The notes: generated from the sequence alone by a model not told the origin. A DNA stretch of 61,853 bases from an uncultured Erysipelotrichaceae bacterium (GCA_947385085.1 CANDJN010000010.1:1-61853), one strand, 5' to 3'; shown: positions 33,417-42,444, counted from the stretch's first letter. Translations and numbers: made by a program.

Positions 33417-34274
33417 TTATTTCTTTTGATCTTCATAATAGCGGATCAGGCTTTGCGTTCCGTCATTTTCATATCCCTGCTTTGCTAATTCCTCATATAT
33501 GCCACATACGCTGTCTAACATTTGTAAATGTTCTGCGTGATCATTCATTACTTCCTGAATAATATGCATATCTTTGATAAAATGCTTAATGAAGAAACCC
33601 GGTTTAAAGTCTTTAGTCAATATCCGTGGGGCGGTATGATCGATCTGCCAGCTGCCGGCTGCTCCTTTTGCGATCGCTTCCAGCATCTTTTTTTCATCCA
33701 GTCGATTAACTCTGGCATAATGAATTGCTTCGCTCAATGCGGAAACTGCACCTGCGACGCATATCTGATTACAGGCTTTGGTGTGCTGACCGGCTCCTGC
33801 CCTTCCCATATAATGCGGTGTTCCCATTACCTCAAGCAACTGAGAAACTTGTTTAAAAGCATCAGGATCTCCACCGATCATGATGGATAGCGTTCCGGCT
33901 TTCGCGCCACTGTCACCGCCCGATACCGGCGCATCCAATACGTGGATATGTTTTTCTTTTCCTTGTTCATATAAATGCTTAGCAAGCGTTGGTGATGATG
34001 TGGTCATGTCAACCGCAATACTGCCTGCCTTCGCATTGGCAAAAATCATCTGAAATACTTCTTCCACATCCTTGGGATATGCCACCATTGTAAAGATAAC
34101 CTCTGCATGCTCAACACAGTCTTTGATCGTATCACAGATAACGGCGCCATCCTTTTCATAAGCAAGGGCTTTTTCCTTCGTGCGATTATATGCATATACA
34201 CGATGCCCTTCTTGAAGCAGGTGACACATCATTGCACCACCCATAATACCAGTGCCGATCCATCCGATATTCAT
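33417..34274 (-). CDS. 3-hydroxyisobutyrate dehydrogenase family oxidoreductase
   Basis: The 285-residue product matches the beta-hydroxyacid dehydrogenase family. The N-terminal Rossmann motif is IGWIGTGIMGGAMMCHLL with AYNRTKEKA. The substrate-binding DAPVSGGDSGAKAG and the catalytic Lys in QHTKACNQICVAG are present. Members reduce or oxidise small beta-hydroxyacids such as hydroxyisobutyrate, tartronate semialdehyde or glyoxylate, and the exact substrate is not clear. Single gene; the start follows GGAAGGAG. Confidence 0.9.
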   Translation of the reverse strand: MNIGWIGTGIMGGAMMCHLLQEGHRVYAYNRTKEKALAYEKDGAVICDTIKDCVEHAEVIFTMVAYPKDVEEVFQMIFANAKAGSIAVDMTTSSPTLAKHLYEQGKEKHIHVLDAPVSGGDSGAKAGTLSIMIGGDPDAFKQVSQLLEVMGTPHYMGRAGAGQHTKACNQICVAGAVSALSEAIHYARVNRLDEKKMLEAIAKGAAGSWQIDHTAPRILTKDFKPGFFIKHFIKDMHIIQEVMNDHAEHLQMLDSVCGIYEELAKQGYENDGTQSLIRYYEDQKK

Positions 34275-34351
34275 CTAAAACATCTCCTTCCTCTGAAGTA
34301 GCAGTTTTTTATGAGTCGAACTGTTGAAAAAAGTTCGTTACAAATGAAAAA

Positions 34352-34373
34352 TATGCGACCGTTAAGCCGCATA
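34352..34373 (-). terminator. Intrinsic terminator after tRNA-Asn
   Basis: TATGCG and CGCATA form the stem; the minus strand continues with TTTTTC. Confidence 0.7.
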
Positions 34374-34391
34374 TCGCACTTTTTAAAAAAA

Positions 34392-34467
34392 TGGCGCCTC
34401 AAACAAGACTCGAACTTGTGACCTGCCGGTTAACAGCCGGATGCTCTACCGACTGAGCTATTGAGGC
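34392..34467 (-). tRNA. tRNA-Asn (anticodon GTT)
   Basis: The minus strand folds as a 76-base tRNA. The acceptor stem is GCCTCAA/TTGAGGC, the anticodon stem CCGGC/GCCGG-like with loop CTGTTAA, the T-arm loop TTCGAGT, and the encoded end is G plus CCA. The anticodon GTT reads Asn codons. It is a lone tRNA. Confidence 0.95.
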
Positions 34468-34694
34468 ATCTTTGCTTAAGTGCTCATTTATAATATCATA
34501 TCCCTTGAGGAGTTTCAATAACTTTTTATGAATTTCTTGCTTTTTCCATCATCTTTTTTCTGTTAATATTTGTTTTAACAATGAATAAGGAATCCTTTAT
34601 CATCACAATACACTTTCTTCGTGAACAAAAGTATTTTCATCAATATTCGTTTGCATTTTTCCAGTAATGATTTTACAATAGAGGCGGTGATTTC

Positions 34695-35219
34695 ATGAAC
34701 CCCATTCAAGAAGAATTCCATACTAAAATCGCTCCGCTGTTAAAACAAAAACGCATTGCGGAAATGAAACAATATATCCAGCATGGCTCGATCAGCTGTT
34801 ACCAGCACTCAATCGCCGTTGCCTATTATTCCTTTCTGATAATTCGCAAACTGCGTATTCGCTGTGATGAATCGGCTTTAATACGCGGGGCGCTGTTACA
34901 TGATTATTATCTTTATGATTGGCATGAAGCAGCTGATTGGCATCGCTGGCATGGCTTTCGTCACCCCAATACGGCGCTTCGCAATGCGAGCTGTGATTTT
35001 ACCTTAAACAAGTGTGAACAAGATATCATCCGCAAGCATATGTGGCCGTTAACCATCATTCCTCCGACTTGTCGTGAAGCCTGGATTGTCAATATCGTGG
35101 ATACCGTATGTTCCATTATGGAATTTATCATGAATAAAAAGCCATTTCATTTTTTGGAGCACAGATGGTTTCCCCACTTTATGATTGTAGAGACAAGGCT
35201 GCCGCTAATAGAAAGATAA
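34695..35219 (+). CDS. HD-domain protein
   Basis: The 174-residue product has an HD-type core with a first His in CYQHSIAVAYYSF (about residue 37), the HD doublet in GALLHDYYLYDWHE (about residue 70) and later His residues near EQDIIRKHMWPL. A final Asp lies in IVNIVDTVCS. This is the pattern of HD phosphohydrolases; the substrate is unknown. The start follows GAGGCGG. It is a single gene facing the YggS-type gene. Confidence 0.8.
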   Translation: MNPIQEEFHTKIAPLLKQKRIAEMKQYIQHGSISCYQHSIAVAYYSFLIIRKLRIRCDESALIRGALLHDYYLYDWHEAADWHRWHGFRHPNTALRNASCDFTLNKCEQDIIRKHMWPLTIIPPTCREAWIVNIVDTVCSIMEFIMNKKPFHFLEHRWFPHFMIVETRLPLIER

Positions 35220-35223
35220 TAAA

Positions 35224-35240
35224 AAGGACAACGTGTCCTT
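35224..35240. terminator. Bidirectional terminator
   Basis: AAGGACA-ACG-TGTCCTT with A and T runs on either side, between the convergent HD-domain and YggS-type genes. Confidence 0.8.
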
Positions 35241-35242
35241 TT

Positions 35243-35887
35243 TTAGTTTTCACGCTCTCCCATAATGATTCTTCCCAATCGGATCATATTACTGCCGCAT
35301 TCCAAGGCAATCGGATAATCATCGCTCATGCCCATGGAAAGAATGCGAAGCTGATCCGCACCGAAGCGTTGCTGCATATCGAGATAGAATTCGTGCATCT
35401 TTTGAAAGCACTCCCTGATTCGCTGTGGATCACTGTCATGAGGGCCGATGCACATCAAGCCCTGCACATCCAGATGGGGCAGTGACGCACAGTCCGCAAT
35501 CAGCTTCACTGCGTCTGTTTGTGATAATCCGCTTTTGGTGGCTTCCTCGGCAATATTCACCTCGACCAGCACCGGCATGATGATCTCACATTTGGCACAC
35601 TGCTTTTCGATTTCCAATGCCAAAGGATAAGAATCCAAGCTCTGAATCATGGTTACCAAGCCAACGACATCCTTCACCTTATTGCGCTGTAGATGACCGA
35701 TGAAATGCCATTCATAAGCCGGATCGTATTTTGTTTTTAATTCCTGTACTCTGCTTTCCCCAAAAATGCGGCAGCCACAGCGATATGCTTCATCAATTTC
35801 GGCCTTACTGTGCTTTTTACTGACCGCAATCAGCGTGACCTCCTTCGGCAATGCGCTTTGAATTTTCCGTAACGTTTCCTGTTTCAT
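35243..35887 (-). CDS. YggS/PLPBP family pyridoxal-phosphate homeostasis protein
   Basis: The 214-residue product is the single-domain alanine-racemase-like PLP-binding protein. It contains TLIAVSKKHSKAEIDEAY with the PLP lysine, FGESRVQELKTKY, WHFIGHLQRNK and LSMGMSDDYPIALECG with SNMIRLGR. It has no known enzymatic activity and controls PLP levels and amino-acid metabolism. The ATG at 35887 is chosen because earlier in-frame ATGs overlap the -10 box at 35904-35909. Here it is a single gene, not next to ftsZ or sepF as in many Firmicutes. Confidence 0.92.
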   Translation of the reverse strand: MKQETLRKIQSALPKEVTLIAVSKKHSKAEIDEAYRCGCRIFGESRVQELKTKYDPAYEWHFIGHLQRNKVKDVVGLVTMIQSLDSYPLALEIEKQCAKCEIIMPVLVEVNIAEEATKSGLSQTDAVKLIADCASLPHLDVQGLMCIGPHDSDPQRIRECFQKMHEFYLDMQQRFGADQLRILSMGMSDDYPIALECGSNMIRLGRIIMGEREN

Positions 35888-35903
35888 CCTTCTCACCATT
35901 CTC

Positions 35904-35909
35904 ATTATA
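35904..35909 (-). promoter_or_regulatory. -10 box of the YggS-type gene
   Basis: TATAAT on the minus strand, about 17 bases upstream of the chosen start, giving a very short leader. No strong -35 box was seen. Confidence 0.5.
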
Positions 35910-35953
35910 CCATAACACGGCGATAAACGGATGTGCCCATCCCAATAAAAAAA

Positions 35954-35978
35954 AGAATCAGTACATCGTACTCATTCT
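35954..35978 (-). terminator. Intrinsic terminator overlapping the stop of the 35972 gene
   Basis: AGAAT-C-AGTAC and GTACT-C-ATTCT pair around ATC, and a T8 tail follows on the minus strand. The stem includes the stop codon. Confidence 0.85.
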
Positions 35979-36361
35979 CCGTTCAGCCACTCCCAGAATA
36001 GCGATTTCGTTTTTACCTCGGGAATACATTGTTCCTCAGGATCCAGATCACCGTGGATAGTCGCGCCTTTTCCATCTCCGACAACGATGTACAGCTCTCC
36101 GTTTTCCCAGCTGGCGCGCATTGTATTTTCCCACATAAAATAGTCCAGATTGTGAACAAGCAGTACATCCGTACTTTCCTCATGAACACCGCGCACCAAT
36201 TCACGATAACGATCAAGTAATTCCTGTTTCAATTCTACGCTGTTTTGCGTATCACTCCCCAGCTGTAACGTATAAGTTGGGACAGTGGTTTTACTAATGA
36301 CCGCTGAGCTTACCATCACCAGCCAAAACGACGCTGCCACCAAATAACATTTCCAACGCAT
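35972..36361 (-). CDS. Small secreted or membrane-anchored protein of unknown function
   Basis: The 129-residue product begins with a hydrophobic signal or anchor (YLVAASFWLVMVSSAVI). The rest is a soluble alpha/beta region with VLLVHNLDYFMWENTMRASW and ELYIVVGDGKGATIHG. No family was recognised. It is predicted to lie outside the cell or attached to the membrane. It is a single gene with a terminator overlapping its stop codon. Confidence 0.5.
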   Translation of the reverse strand: MRWKCYLVAASFWLVMVSSAVISKTTVPTYTLQLGSDTQNSVELKQELLDRYRELVRGVHEESTDVLLVHNLDYFMWENTMRASWENGELYIVVGDGKGATIHGDLDPEEQCIPEVKTKSLFWEWLNGE

Positions 36362-36516
36362 TTCATCACCTCATCTGGCTAAAGTATGAACGGATAAAGT
36401 TCTCTTATACACTATGAAAACACTTTCATTAAATTTTTCTGGATTTCTTATTTTTATATGATAAAATACTCTAGGCTCTCAGAATTACATGTGCAAGCCG
36501 GAAATGAGGAATGAAT

Positions 36517-37884
36517 ATGAAATATGATGTATTGATTATCGGGGCCGGTCCCGGAGGAATTTTTTCTGCTTATGAAGCATTGAAATGCAATTCCGAATTG
36601 AAAATCGGTGTCTTTGAAGCAGGCAATCCACTGGAACAGCGAAAATGTCCGATTGACGGCAAAACCATTCGCTCCTGTATTCACTGTCCATCGTGTGCCA
36701 TTATGAATGGCTTTGGCGGTGCCGGTGCTTTTTCGGATGGAAAATATAACATTACCAATCAATTTGGCGGTACGCTCTATGAACATATCGGCAGAGAACG
36801 CGCCATTGAGCTGATGGAATATGTCGATCAAATCAATTTGCACTTCGGCGGCGAAGGAACCAAGCTCTATTCCACCAGCAATTCACAATTAAAGAAGCTA
36901 TGCCTTCAAAATGATCTGCATTTGTTAGATGCACAGGTGCGTCATCTCGGCACGGATATCAACTATATCGTACTGAAAAATATGTTTGAGCATCTTCAAA
37001 AGCAAGGCGTGGATTTTCATTTTCACACGCATATTGACAAGGTGGAGCAACAAGGCAGTGCCTATCGCATCTACGCTAAAGATGAGGCCTATGACGGTGA
37101 TGTTTGTATCATTTCCACCGGCCGCAGCGGTTCAAAATGGATGGGGGAAATCTGTGAAGGATTGGGCATTCAAACGCATTCCAATCGGGTGGATATCGGC
37201 GTTCGCGTGGAATTGCCGGCAGCGGTTTTCTCTCATTTGACCGATGAATTATACGAATCGAAAATCGTTTATAAAACCAAGAAATTTCAGGATAAGGTGC
37301 GAACCTTCTGCATGAATCCCCGCGGTGTTGTGGTAAGCGAAAATACCAACGGCATCATTACCGTGAACGGACACAGCTATGATGATCCGCATCGCTATAC
37401 GGAAAACACCAATTTTGCGTTGTTGGTGTCCAATCATTTCTCCGAGCCGTTTAACGATTCCAATTCTTATGGCGAAAGCATTGCCCGCTTATCCAATATG
37501 TTGGGCGGCGGTGTTATTGTGCAGCGTTTCGGCGATTTGATCCGCGGCCAGCGTTCAACCCCTTCCCGCATGGCAGATAATTTCGTATTGCCGACGTTAA
37601 GCGCAACTCCCGGTGATCTGAGCCTGGTGATTCCCAAACGACAGCTTGATGGCATCATTGAAATGATCTACGCCTTGGATAAAGTCGCTCCCGGAACGGC
37701 AAATGACTCTACCCTGTTATACGGCGTTGAGGTAAAATTTTACAATTTGGATGTGGATGTGGATGAAAATCTGGAAACCAAATGCAAAAACCTGTTTGTC
37801 ATCGGCGATTGCAGCGGCGTCACCCATTCGCTGTCACACGCCAGCGCCAGCGGCGTTCATGTCGCCCGTCATCTTTTTCAATAA
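36517..37884 (+). CDS. FAD-dependent dehydrogenase (COG2509-like)
   Basis: The 455-residue cytoplasmic product has an N-terminal dinucleotide-binding motif VLIIGAGPGGIFSAYEAL. A Cys-rich segment follows at about residues 46-63 (CPIDGKTIRSCIHCPSC), then NGFGGAGAFSDGKYNI. The C-terminal FAD motif is LFVIGDCSGVTHSLSHAS. It matches large uncharacterised FAD-dependent dehydrogenases. The four clustered cysteines could bind a metal or Fe-S cluster. The start at 36517 has GAGG seven bases upstream; an ATG two codons earlier is too close. A plus-strand terminator follows. Confidence 0.85.
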   Translation: MKYDVLIIGAGPGGIFSAYEALKCNSELKIGVFEAGNPLEQRKCPIDGKTIRSCIHCPSCAIMNGFGGAGAFSDGKYNITNQFGGTLYEHIGRERAIELMEYVDQINLHFGGEGTKLYSTSNSQLKKLCLQNDLHLLDAQVRHLGTDINYIVLKNMFEHLQKQGVDFHFHTHIDKVEQQGSAYRIYAKDEAYDGDVCIISTGRSGSKWMGEICEGLGIQTHSNRVDIGVRVELPAAVFSHLTDELYESKIVYKTKKFQDKVRTFCMNPRGVVVSENTNGIITVNGHSYDDPHRYTENTNFALLVSNHFSEPFNDSNSYGESIARLSNMLGGGVIVQRFGDLIRGQRSTPSRMADNFVLPTLSATPGDLSLVIPKRQLDGIIEMIYALDKVAPGTANDSTLLYGVEVKFYNLDVDVDENLETKCKNLFVIGDCSGVTHSLSHASASGVHVARHLFQ

Positions 37885-37927
37885 TGAAATACAAAGGTCG
37901 CAATGCAGGCGAGAAAATAAACTCGTG

Positions 37928-37949
37928 AAAGGCAGAAACGGCCTTTTTT
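37928..37949 (+). terminator. Intrinsic terminator after the FAD dehydrogenase
   Basis: AAAGGC and GCCTTT pair around seven bases, followed by a T run on the plus strand. Confidence 0.65.
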
Positions 37950-37957
37950 GCGCCTTG

Positions 37958-38482
37958 TTACTGCCTGTGAATTGTCAGTGTCACCGTTATATCGCCGTCC
38001 CCTAATATTGATTGAAGCTGTGCTTGTGAAACATTCTTGATCTTGCCCAGCCTTGTAAAAGTCCAAGTATTCGTATCGTAGTAAATTACAAATTGATTGC
38101 CCTGATACAGAATAAGATCGCCGGCTGTGGTTGTGATGCGTTCATCATTTGTCACAAGCGAAGTTTCAAGCTCGCCCACCTTTTCGAAATTCCCATAATC
38201 GCTCATAGAAATCGTAAGATCACTTTTTTCAAGCAATTCTAAAAGCGCTCTAGCGCTGGAATTATCGGCAAGATCCGCTTCTAAAACGGAATTCCCGATT
38301 TTAATATATAGCTTTTGTTCCATGGTTCGATCACTTCCCATACTCATTTCACTCTCTTCCCTTTGTTGGGTGATTGATGAATGCTCCGCTTGCGTTTTAT
38401 CATCTGCCGATGCATTTGACGAACAGCCGGTTAAGATCATAATAGCGAAGATCCACAACGGTAAACAGAATGACTTCATCAT
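37958..38482 (-). CDS. Cyclophilin-like lipoprotein
   Basis: The 174-residue product carries a lipoprotein signal with lipobox ILTGC and a Ser/Gln-rich linker. The C-terminal 120 residues match the bacterial cyclophilin-like fold (SDYGNFEKVGELETSL, GDLILYQGNQFVIYYDTNTW and FTRLGKI). It should be anchored outside the cell membrane. The family is often encoded with flavodoxins and reductases, as here, and its activity is unproven. Its start overlaps the end of the alcohol dehydrogenase gene. Confidence 0.85.
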   Translation of the reverse strand: MMKSFCLPLWIFAIMILTGCSSNASADDKTQAEHSSITQQREESEMSMGSDRTMEQKLYIKIGNSVLEADLADNSSARALLELLEKSDLTISMSDYGNFEKVGELETSLVTNDERITTTAGDLILYQGNQFVIYYDTNTWTFTRLGKIKNVSQAQLQSILGDGDITVTLTIHRQ

Positions 38483-39651
38483 AAGCACATTTCATAAATC
38501 GCTTCTACGTCGGCACTGGTAAGCGTTTTCGGTCCTGTAATATCACCGTTAAGGCAGGCGTGCTTTGCCATGGCCTTAAAGTGCTTTTTATCAATTCCTA
38601 AATCGGAAAGATTCGCTGTTAACCCAAGCGTGTGAAAGCAGAAATCCGCAACGGCTTCCACCGTTTCTTTCGCACCGTCCACAGCGGCAAGATTTTCTGG
38701 TAATCCAAACACTTTGATCCCGAGACGATAAATCGCAGGAGCGGTTGTTTCGTTTAAAATATAGCTAAGCCAACGCGGTGTAATGATCGCAAGGCCATGT
38801 CCGTGGGTAATATCATAGTATGCGGACAGCTCATGCTCCATCGCATGGCAGGCGCAGCCGTGAACCGTTCCCGCATCAAGAACGCCGTTCAGCGCCATTG
38901 AAGATGCCCACATAAGATTCGCCCTTGCTTCATAGTGATCCGGTTCTTTCATCGCAATCGGTGCCCATTTGACAACCGCACGCATCACAGCCTCTTGAAA
39001 TTCCAAAATCATGTCGAAGGTGGCATCGCCCGCAAGATAGTAGTTGTCTAAAACGTGGTTAAAAATGTCAAACGCTCCGCAAGCTGTCTGATAGGTCGGA
39101 AGTGAAAAGCTCAGTTCGGGGTTTTCAAAAGCGACTTTCGGAATCAGCGCATCGCCGCCGAGTCCGATTTTTTCATTGGTATCCATATTCGAAATGACTG
39201 CCCACGCATCCATTTCAGAGCCCGTTGCCGCATTGGTGAGGATGGCTGCGATCGGTAAAGCCTCGCTCACCCAAACACCGTCAGCCACAAGCGGCCAAAC
39301 ATCCCCGCTGTTACTGCAAGCTGCCGCCGCAATCCCCTTTGCGCAGTCAATGGTAGAACCGCCGCCTACCGCTAATACGACATTGATATTTTCTTTTTTA
39401 CACATTTCAGCGCCGCGATTCACCGTGGTATGGCGCGGGTTTGGCTCTACGCCCCCAAGCTCAAACACTGTCAAATTGTTTGCCTGTAACAAGTCCATAA
39501 CCGTATCATACAGTCCGCTCTTTTTAATCGAACCGCCGCCGTAAACAAGCAGTACCCTTTTACCGAGCTTCAAAAGCTCTTTGGGCAAGTGTTCCAGTTG
39601 ATGCTTCCCAAAATATACCTTATCGGGATTATGAAAAATAAAATCGTTCAT
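38479..39651 (-). CDS. Iron-containing alcohol dehydrogenase
   Basis: The 390-residue product is a butanol-dehydrogenase-like (BdhA/YqhD) group III enzyme reducing aldehydes with NAD(P)H. The nucleotide-binding motif AVGGGSTIDCAKGIAA and the metal-binding HGCACHAMEHELSAYYDI and THGHGLAI are present. The start at 39651 follows GGAG; an earlier in-frame ATG lacks a good box. It sits in an operon behind a flavodoxin-like gene and a hexapeptide acetyltransferase, opposite a LysR regulator. Confidence 0.92.
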   Translation of the reverse strand: MNDFIFHNPDKVYFGKHQLEHLPKELLKLGKRVLLVYGGGSIKKSGLYDTVMDLLQANNLTVFELGGVEPNPRHTTVNRGAEMCKKENINVVLAVGGGSTIDCAKGIAAAACSNSGDVWPLVADGVWVSEALPIAAILTNAATGSEMDAWAVISNMDTNEKIGLGGDALIPKVAFENPELSFSLPTYQTACGAFDIFNHVLDNYYLAGDATFDMILEFQEAVMRAVVKWAPIAMKEPDHYEARANLMWASSMALNGVLDAGTVHGCACHAMEHELSAYYDITHGHGLAIITPRWLSYILNETTAPAIYRLGIKVFGLPENLAAVDGAKETVEAVADFCFHTLGLTANLSDLGIDKKHFKAMAKHACLNGDITGPKTLTSADVEAIYEMCL

Positions 39652-39664
39652 TGTTGTTTTCTCC

Positions 39665-40204
39665 TTAACATTGTTTTCCCGCTTCATACGCTTCAGTTAA
39701 TGCAATATGAGCGTTGATTTCGCCTGTGCCGTTGACACCTCCGGCGAATATTGTCTTTTTCAGCTCTGCTTTTTCAAAGCAATCCACCCAGCCGCGAATC
39801 GCTGTCTCTGCTCCTTTTACCGTTTCAGGATCACTTTCGGCAGCGGAGGCAAGCAGATATACAGCGCGGAATTGATAATCCGATGCGTAAAGCGGATTGG
39901 CACGATCTAGCAATGTCTTTAACTGACCGCTGATGCTGTAATAATAAACAGGGGTCGCAAATACGATAACATCAGCACAGCGCATTTTATCCGTAATTAC
40001 TCTGCTGTCATCATCGATCACGCATTTCAGCGTTTGATTGCATACAAGACAGCCGTGACAAAAGTTTATCGTTTTTCCCGCCAGCGAGCATTTATCAACA
40101 TCGTGTCCTGCTTCCCTTGCGCCTTTCAGAAATGCGTCTGCGAGCGCTTCCGAATTACTGTTCGTCCGCAGACTTGATGAAATTACCAGTACCTTTTTAC
40201 TCAT
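39665..40204 (-). CDS. Flavodoxin-like NAD(P)H-dependent oxidoreductase
   Basis: The 179-residue product has the flavodoxin-like FMN fold. It starts KVLVISSSLRTNSNSEALAD, with a phosphate-binding loop, and has VIVFATPVYYYSISGQLKTL and the Cys-rich FCHGCLVCNQTLKC. The cysteine cluster is typical of the iron-sulfur-flavoprotein-like group. The start at 40204 follows GGAGG, overlapping the upstream acetyltransferase by eight bases. It probably passes electrons to or from the neighbouring dehydrogenase, or reduces quinones; that is inference. Confidence 0.88.
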   Translation of the reverse strand: MSKKVLVISSSLRTNSNSEALADAFLKGAREAGHDVDKCSLAGKTINFCHGCLVCNQTLKCVIDDDSRVITDKMRCADVIVFATPVYYYSISGQLKTLLDRANPLYASDYQFRAVYLLASAAESDPETVKGAETAIRGWVDCFEKAELKKTIFAGGVNGTGEINAHIALTEAYEAGKQC

Positions 40205-40784
40205 TATGATCCTCCGTTTCATAAATACTCTTTATGATTTTTGCCGGAACACCGCCGACGACAACATTGGCGGGTACATCTTTCGTAACCACTGCTCCTG
40301 CCGCAATCACCGAATGGTCGCCGATGGTAACACCGGAAACAATGGTGGTATTCGCACCGATCCATACATTTTTGCCGATGATAATCGGCGCAGGAATCAC
40401 CGTTTTGCGCTTTTCGGGAACCAAGTCATGATTCAACGTTGCCAGTACAACATTATGACCGATCTGTGCGCCGTCGCCAATCGTAATTCCGCCTTGATCC
40501 TGAAAGTGACATCCGGTATTGATAAATACATTTTTTCCGATATGAATGTTCTTTCCGCAATCGGTATAAAACGGCGGAAACAGAACGAAGGTTTCATCAA
40601 CCTCCACTCCGATCAATTCAGAAAATAAGCGGCGAATTTCCGCTTGATCGTGATAAGAACCATTCAGCTCAGCGGTAATTTTTCTTGCTTCATCGCTGAG
40701 CTTGGACATCATATTTCTGACCTCGGTGCCGAGCGGGGCGGGCAAGCCCTGATTCATATAAGATATAAATTCTTTACAATTCAT
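40197..40784 (-). CDS. Hexapeptide-repeat sugar O-acetyltransferase
   Basis: The 195-residue product has a left-handed beta-helix of hexapeptide repeats (IHIGKNVFINTG, IGDGAQIGHN, IGKNVWIGANTTIVSGVTIG). The N-terminal helical Mac domain of maltose/galactoside acetyltransferases is present. The catalytic His lies in LATLNHDL. It is the first gene of the LysR-flanked operon; the start follows GGGAGG. The true acceptor is unknown. Confidence 0.88.
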   Translation of the reverse strand: MNCKEFISYMNQGLPAPLGTEVRNMMSKLSDEARKITAELNGSYHDQAEIRRLFSELIGVEVDETFVLFPPFYTDCGKNIHIGKNVFINTGCHFQDQGGITIGDGAQIGHNVVLATLNHDLVPEKRKTVIPAPIIIGKNVWIGANTTIVSGVTIGDHSVIAAGAVVTKDVPANVVVGGVPAKIIKSIYETEDHNE

Positions 40785-40812
40785 ACAATCCTCCCTTGTT
40801 ATGTTCAGCTAC

Positions 40813-40841
40813 ATTGTAATGGAATCCTCATCAGAAAACAA
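40813..40841 (-). promoter_or_regulatory. Promoter of the acetyltransferase operon
   Basis: On the minus strand TTGTTT (40836-40841) is 17 bases from TACAAT (40813-40818). The LysR protein encoded divergently probably binds in this 135-base region. AATACCTATATT, a LysR-type imperfect dyad, lies near 40840-40852. Confidence 0.6.
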
Positions 40842-40919
40842 ATACCTATATTCAATGCTTTGATATGCTTTACAGACATAACAAGAAAAAGTATAATGAT
40901 GGCAAAAGGAGTATCGTAT

Positions 40920-41798
40920 ATGGAGTTAAGAGTATTGCATTATTTTTTGGCCGTTGCCAGAGAACAAAGTATTTTAAAAGCGTCAAAAGCATTGCATTTA
41001 TCTCAGCCTACATTATCAAGACAGTTAAAAGATTTAGAAATGGAACTCGGAAAGCCGCTGTTTATCCGCGGCAATCGAAAAATCACCTTGACAGAAGAAG
41101 GCGTGCTGCTCAGAAAAAGAGCCGAAGAAATCGTGAATTTAGTCAAAAAGACCGAAAATGAAATCACGGTTTTTGATGAAAGCATCGCAGGCGATATTCA
41201 CATCGGAGCGGGAGAGACCGATGCAATCCGACTAATTGTGCGTGCCGCCGCTGCATTACAAGCGAGGCATCCGCTGCTTCATTATCATATTTTCAGCGGG
41301 GATTCTCAGGATGTGCTGGAACGGCTGGACAAAGGATTGCTCGATTTCGGCATTCTATTTGATCCGATTGATTTATCGAGCTACCATCATATCCGCATAC
41401 CGAAAAAAGACAAATGGGGTGTATTGATGCGCCGTGATTCACCGCTCGCAAGAAAAAACAGCATTCAGCCTGACGATTTATGGGATAAGCCGCTCATTTT
41501 CTCACGCCAACAGAAAGCAGGCAGTGAGCTTTCGCTTTGGCTTCAAAAAGATTTTTCCGAGCTTAATATTGTCGCGACCTATAATCTTCTATTTAACGGT
41601 TCGTTGATGGTTGAAGAAAATCTCGGATACGCTTTGTGTTTGGATAACATTATCAATACCAGCGGGCATCGTAATCTTATCTTCAAGCCATTGGAGCCGG
41701 CCTTGACTCTCAGTATGAATTTCGTCTGGAAGAAATATCAGGTGTTCCCAAAGGCCGCAAAGAAATTTCTTGAACAAATAAAATCGGAAATCGAATAA
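40920..41798 (+). CDS. LysR-family transcriptional regulator
   Basis: The 292-residue product is a full-length LysR protein. An N-terminal winged helix-turn-helix (MELRVLHYFLAVAREQSILK then LSQPTLSRQLKDLEMELGKP) is followed by a periplasmic-binding-like effector domain. The start at 40920 follows GGAG and lies about 22 bases after TATAAT (40892-40897). It is divergent from the acetyltransferase-flavodoxin-dehydrogenase operon, which it probably controls. The effector is unknown. The region 41799-42084 after it holds no gene. Confidence 0.9.
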   Translation: MELRVLHYFLAVAREQSILKASKALHLSQPTLSRQLKDLEMELGKPLFIRGNRKITLTEEGVLLRKRAEEIVNLVKKTENEITVFDESIAGDIHIGAGETDAIRLIVRAAAALQARHPLLHYHIFSGDSQDVLERLDKGLLDFGILFDPIDLSSYHHIRIPKKDKWGVLMRRDSPLARKNSIQPDDLWDKPLIFSRQQKAGSELSLWLQKDFSELNIVATYNLLFNGSLMVEENLGYALCLDNIINTSGHRNLIFKPLEPALTLSMNFVWKKYQVFPKAAKKFLEQIKSEIE

Positions 41799-42084
41799 CT
41801 TCAGCCGATTCCATTCATTTCGCAACAGAAATGAGCGTTTAGGAAAGCACTTTGTTTCATCATAAAGAAGTCATCCCTTGCATTAGCTGCCAGCTCGCAA
41901 AAACATGGAATTCGACGAAGGAAGCGTTCATCAAAAATAATTTGAATTGAAAATCATAAGATCGCTTTCACAATACTTTTTAAAGTGAATCGTTAATGAA
42001 TTTATCATAAAATTCGTATATAATATATATAACAAGAGGGATGCCATTTCCCCCATGAATCATAAATTAACAAGGAGACCGGCT

Positions 42085-42369
42085 ATGAATTTTCCTTTTC
42101 ACAATGCCCCTAATACCGCAACACTTACTTGTGTTCATGTGTTGGATGGGGAAAAACCTATTTTATACGCATCCCATGATGAAGAGGATGGGATGTGGCA
42201 ATTTCTATGTGGTGCAGCACATGATACAGAAGAAGCAAGGATCGTATCGTTAGCATTCGTTTTTGAACACGATAACACAATCGGATTATTATCCGATATG
42301 CCCTGCGGCTATTATGCTGAAAGAAAGAGCCAAAACGAAGAATGGATGATTTATCCCAGCAATGACTAA
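42085..42369 (+). CDS. DUF2185-like small protein
   Basis: The 94-residue product starts at ATG 42085, which follows AAGGAG. It contains GMWQFLCGAAHDTEEARIVS and GLLSDMPCGYYAERKSQNEEW, similar to a small family near DUF2185/immunity-like proteins. It has no signal peptide. Function unknown. A longer frame upstream lacks a ribosome binding site. Confidence 0.6.
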   Translation: MNFPFHNAPNTATLTCVHVLDGEKPILYASHDEEDGMWQFLCGAAHDTEEARIVSLAFVFEHDNTIGLLSDMPCGYYAERKSQNEEWMIYPSND

Positions 42370-42417
42370 CCGCCGGATGCTTGGTATTCGACGATAAACC
42401 ATAAAGAGCAGCTTATG

Positions 42418-42444
42418 GGTGTCCTTCTATAGGGCATCTTTTTT
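42418..42444 (+). terminator. Intrinsic terminator after the DUF2185-like gene
   Basis: GGTGTC (42418-42423) and GGCATC (42433-42438) pair with two wobbles and are followed by six T. The remaining 42445-42637 shows no further feature except the addB leader. Confidence 0.55.
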
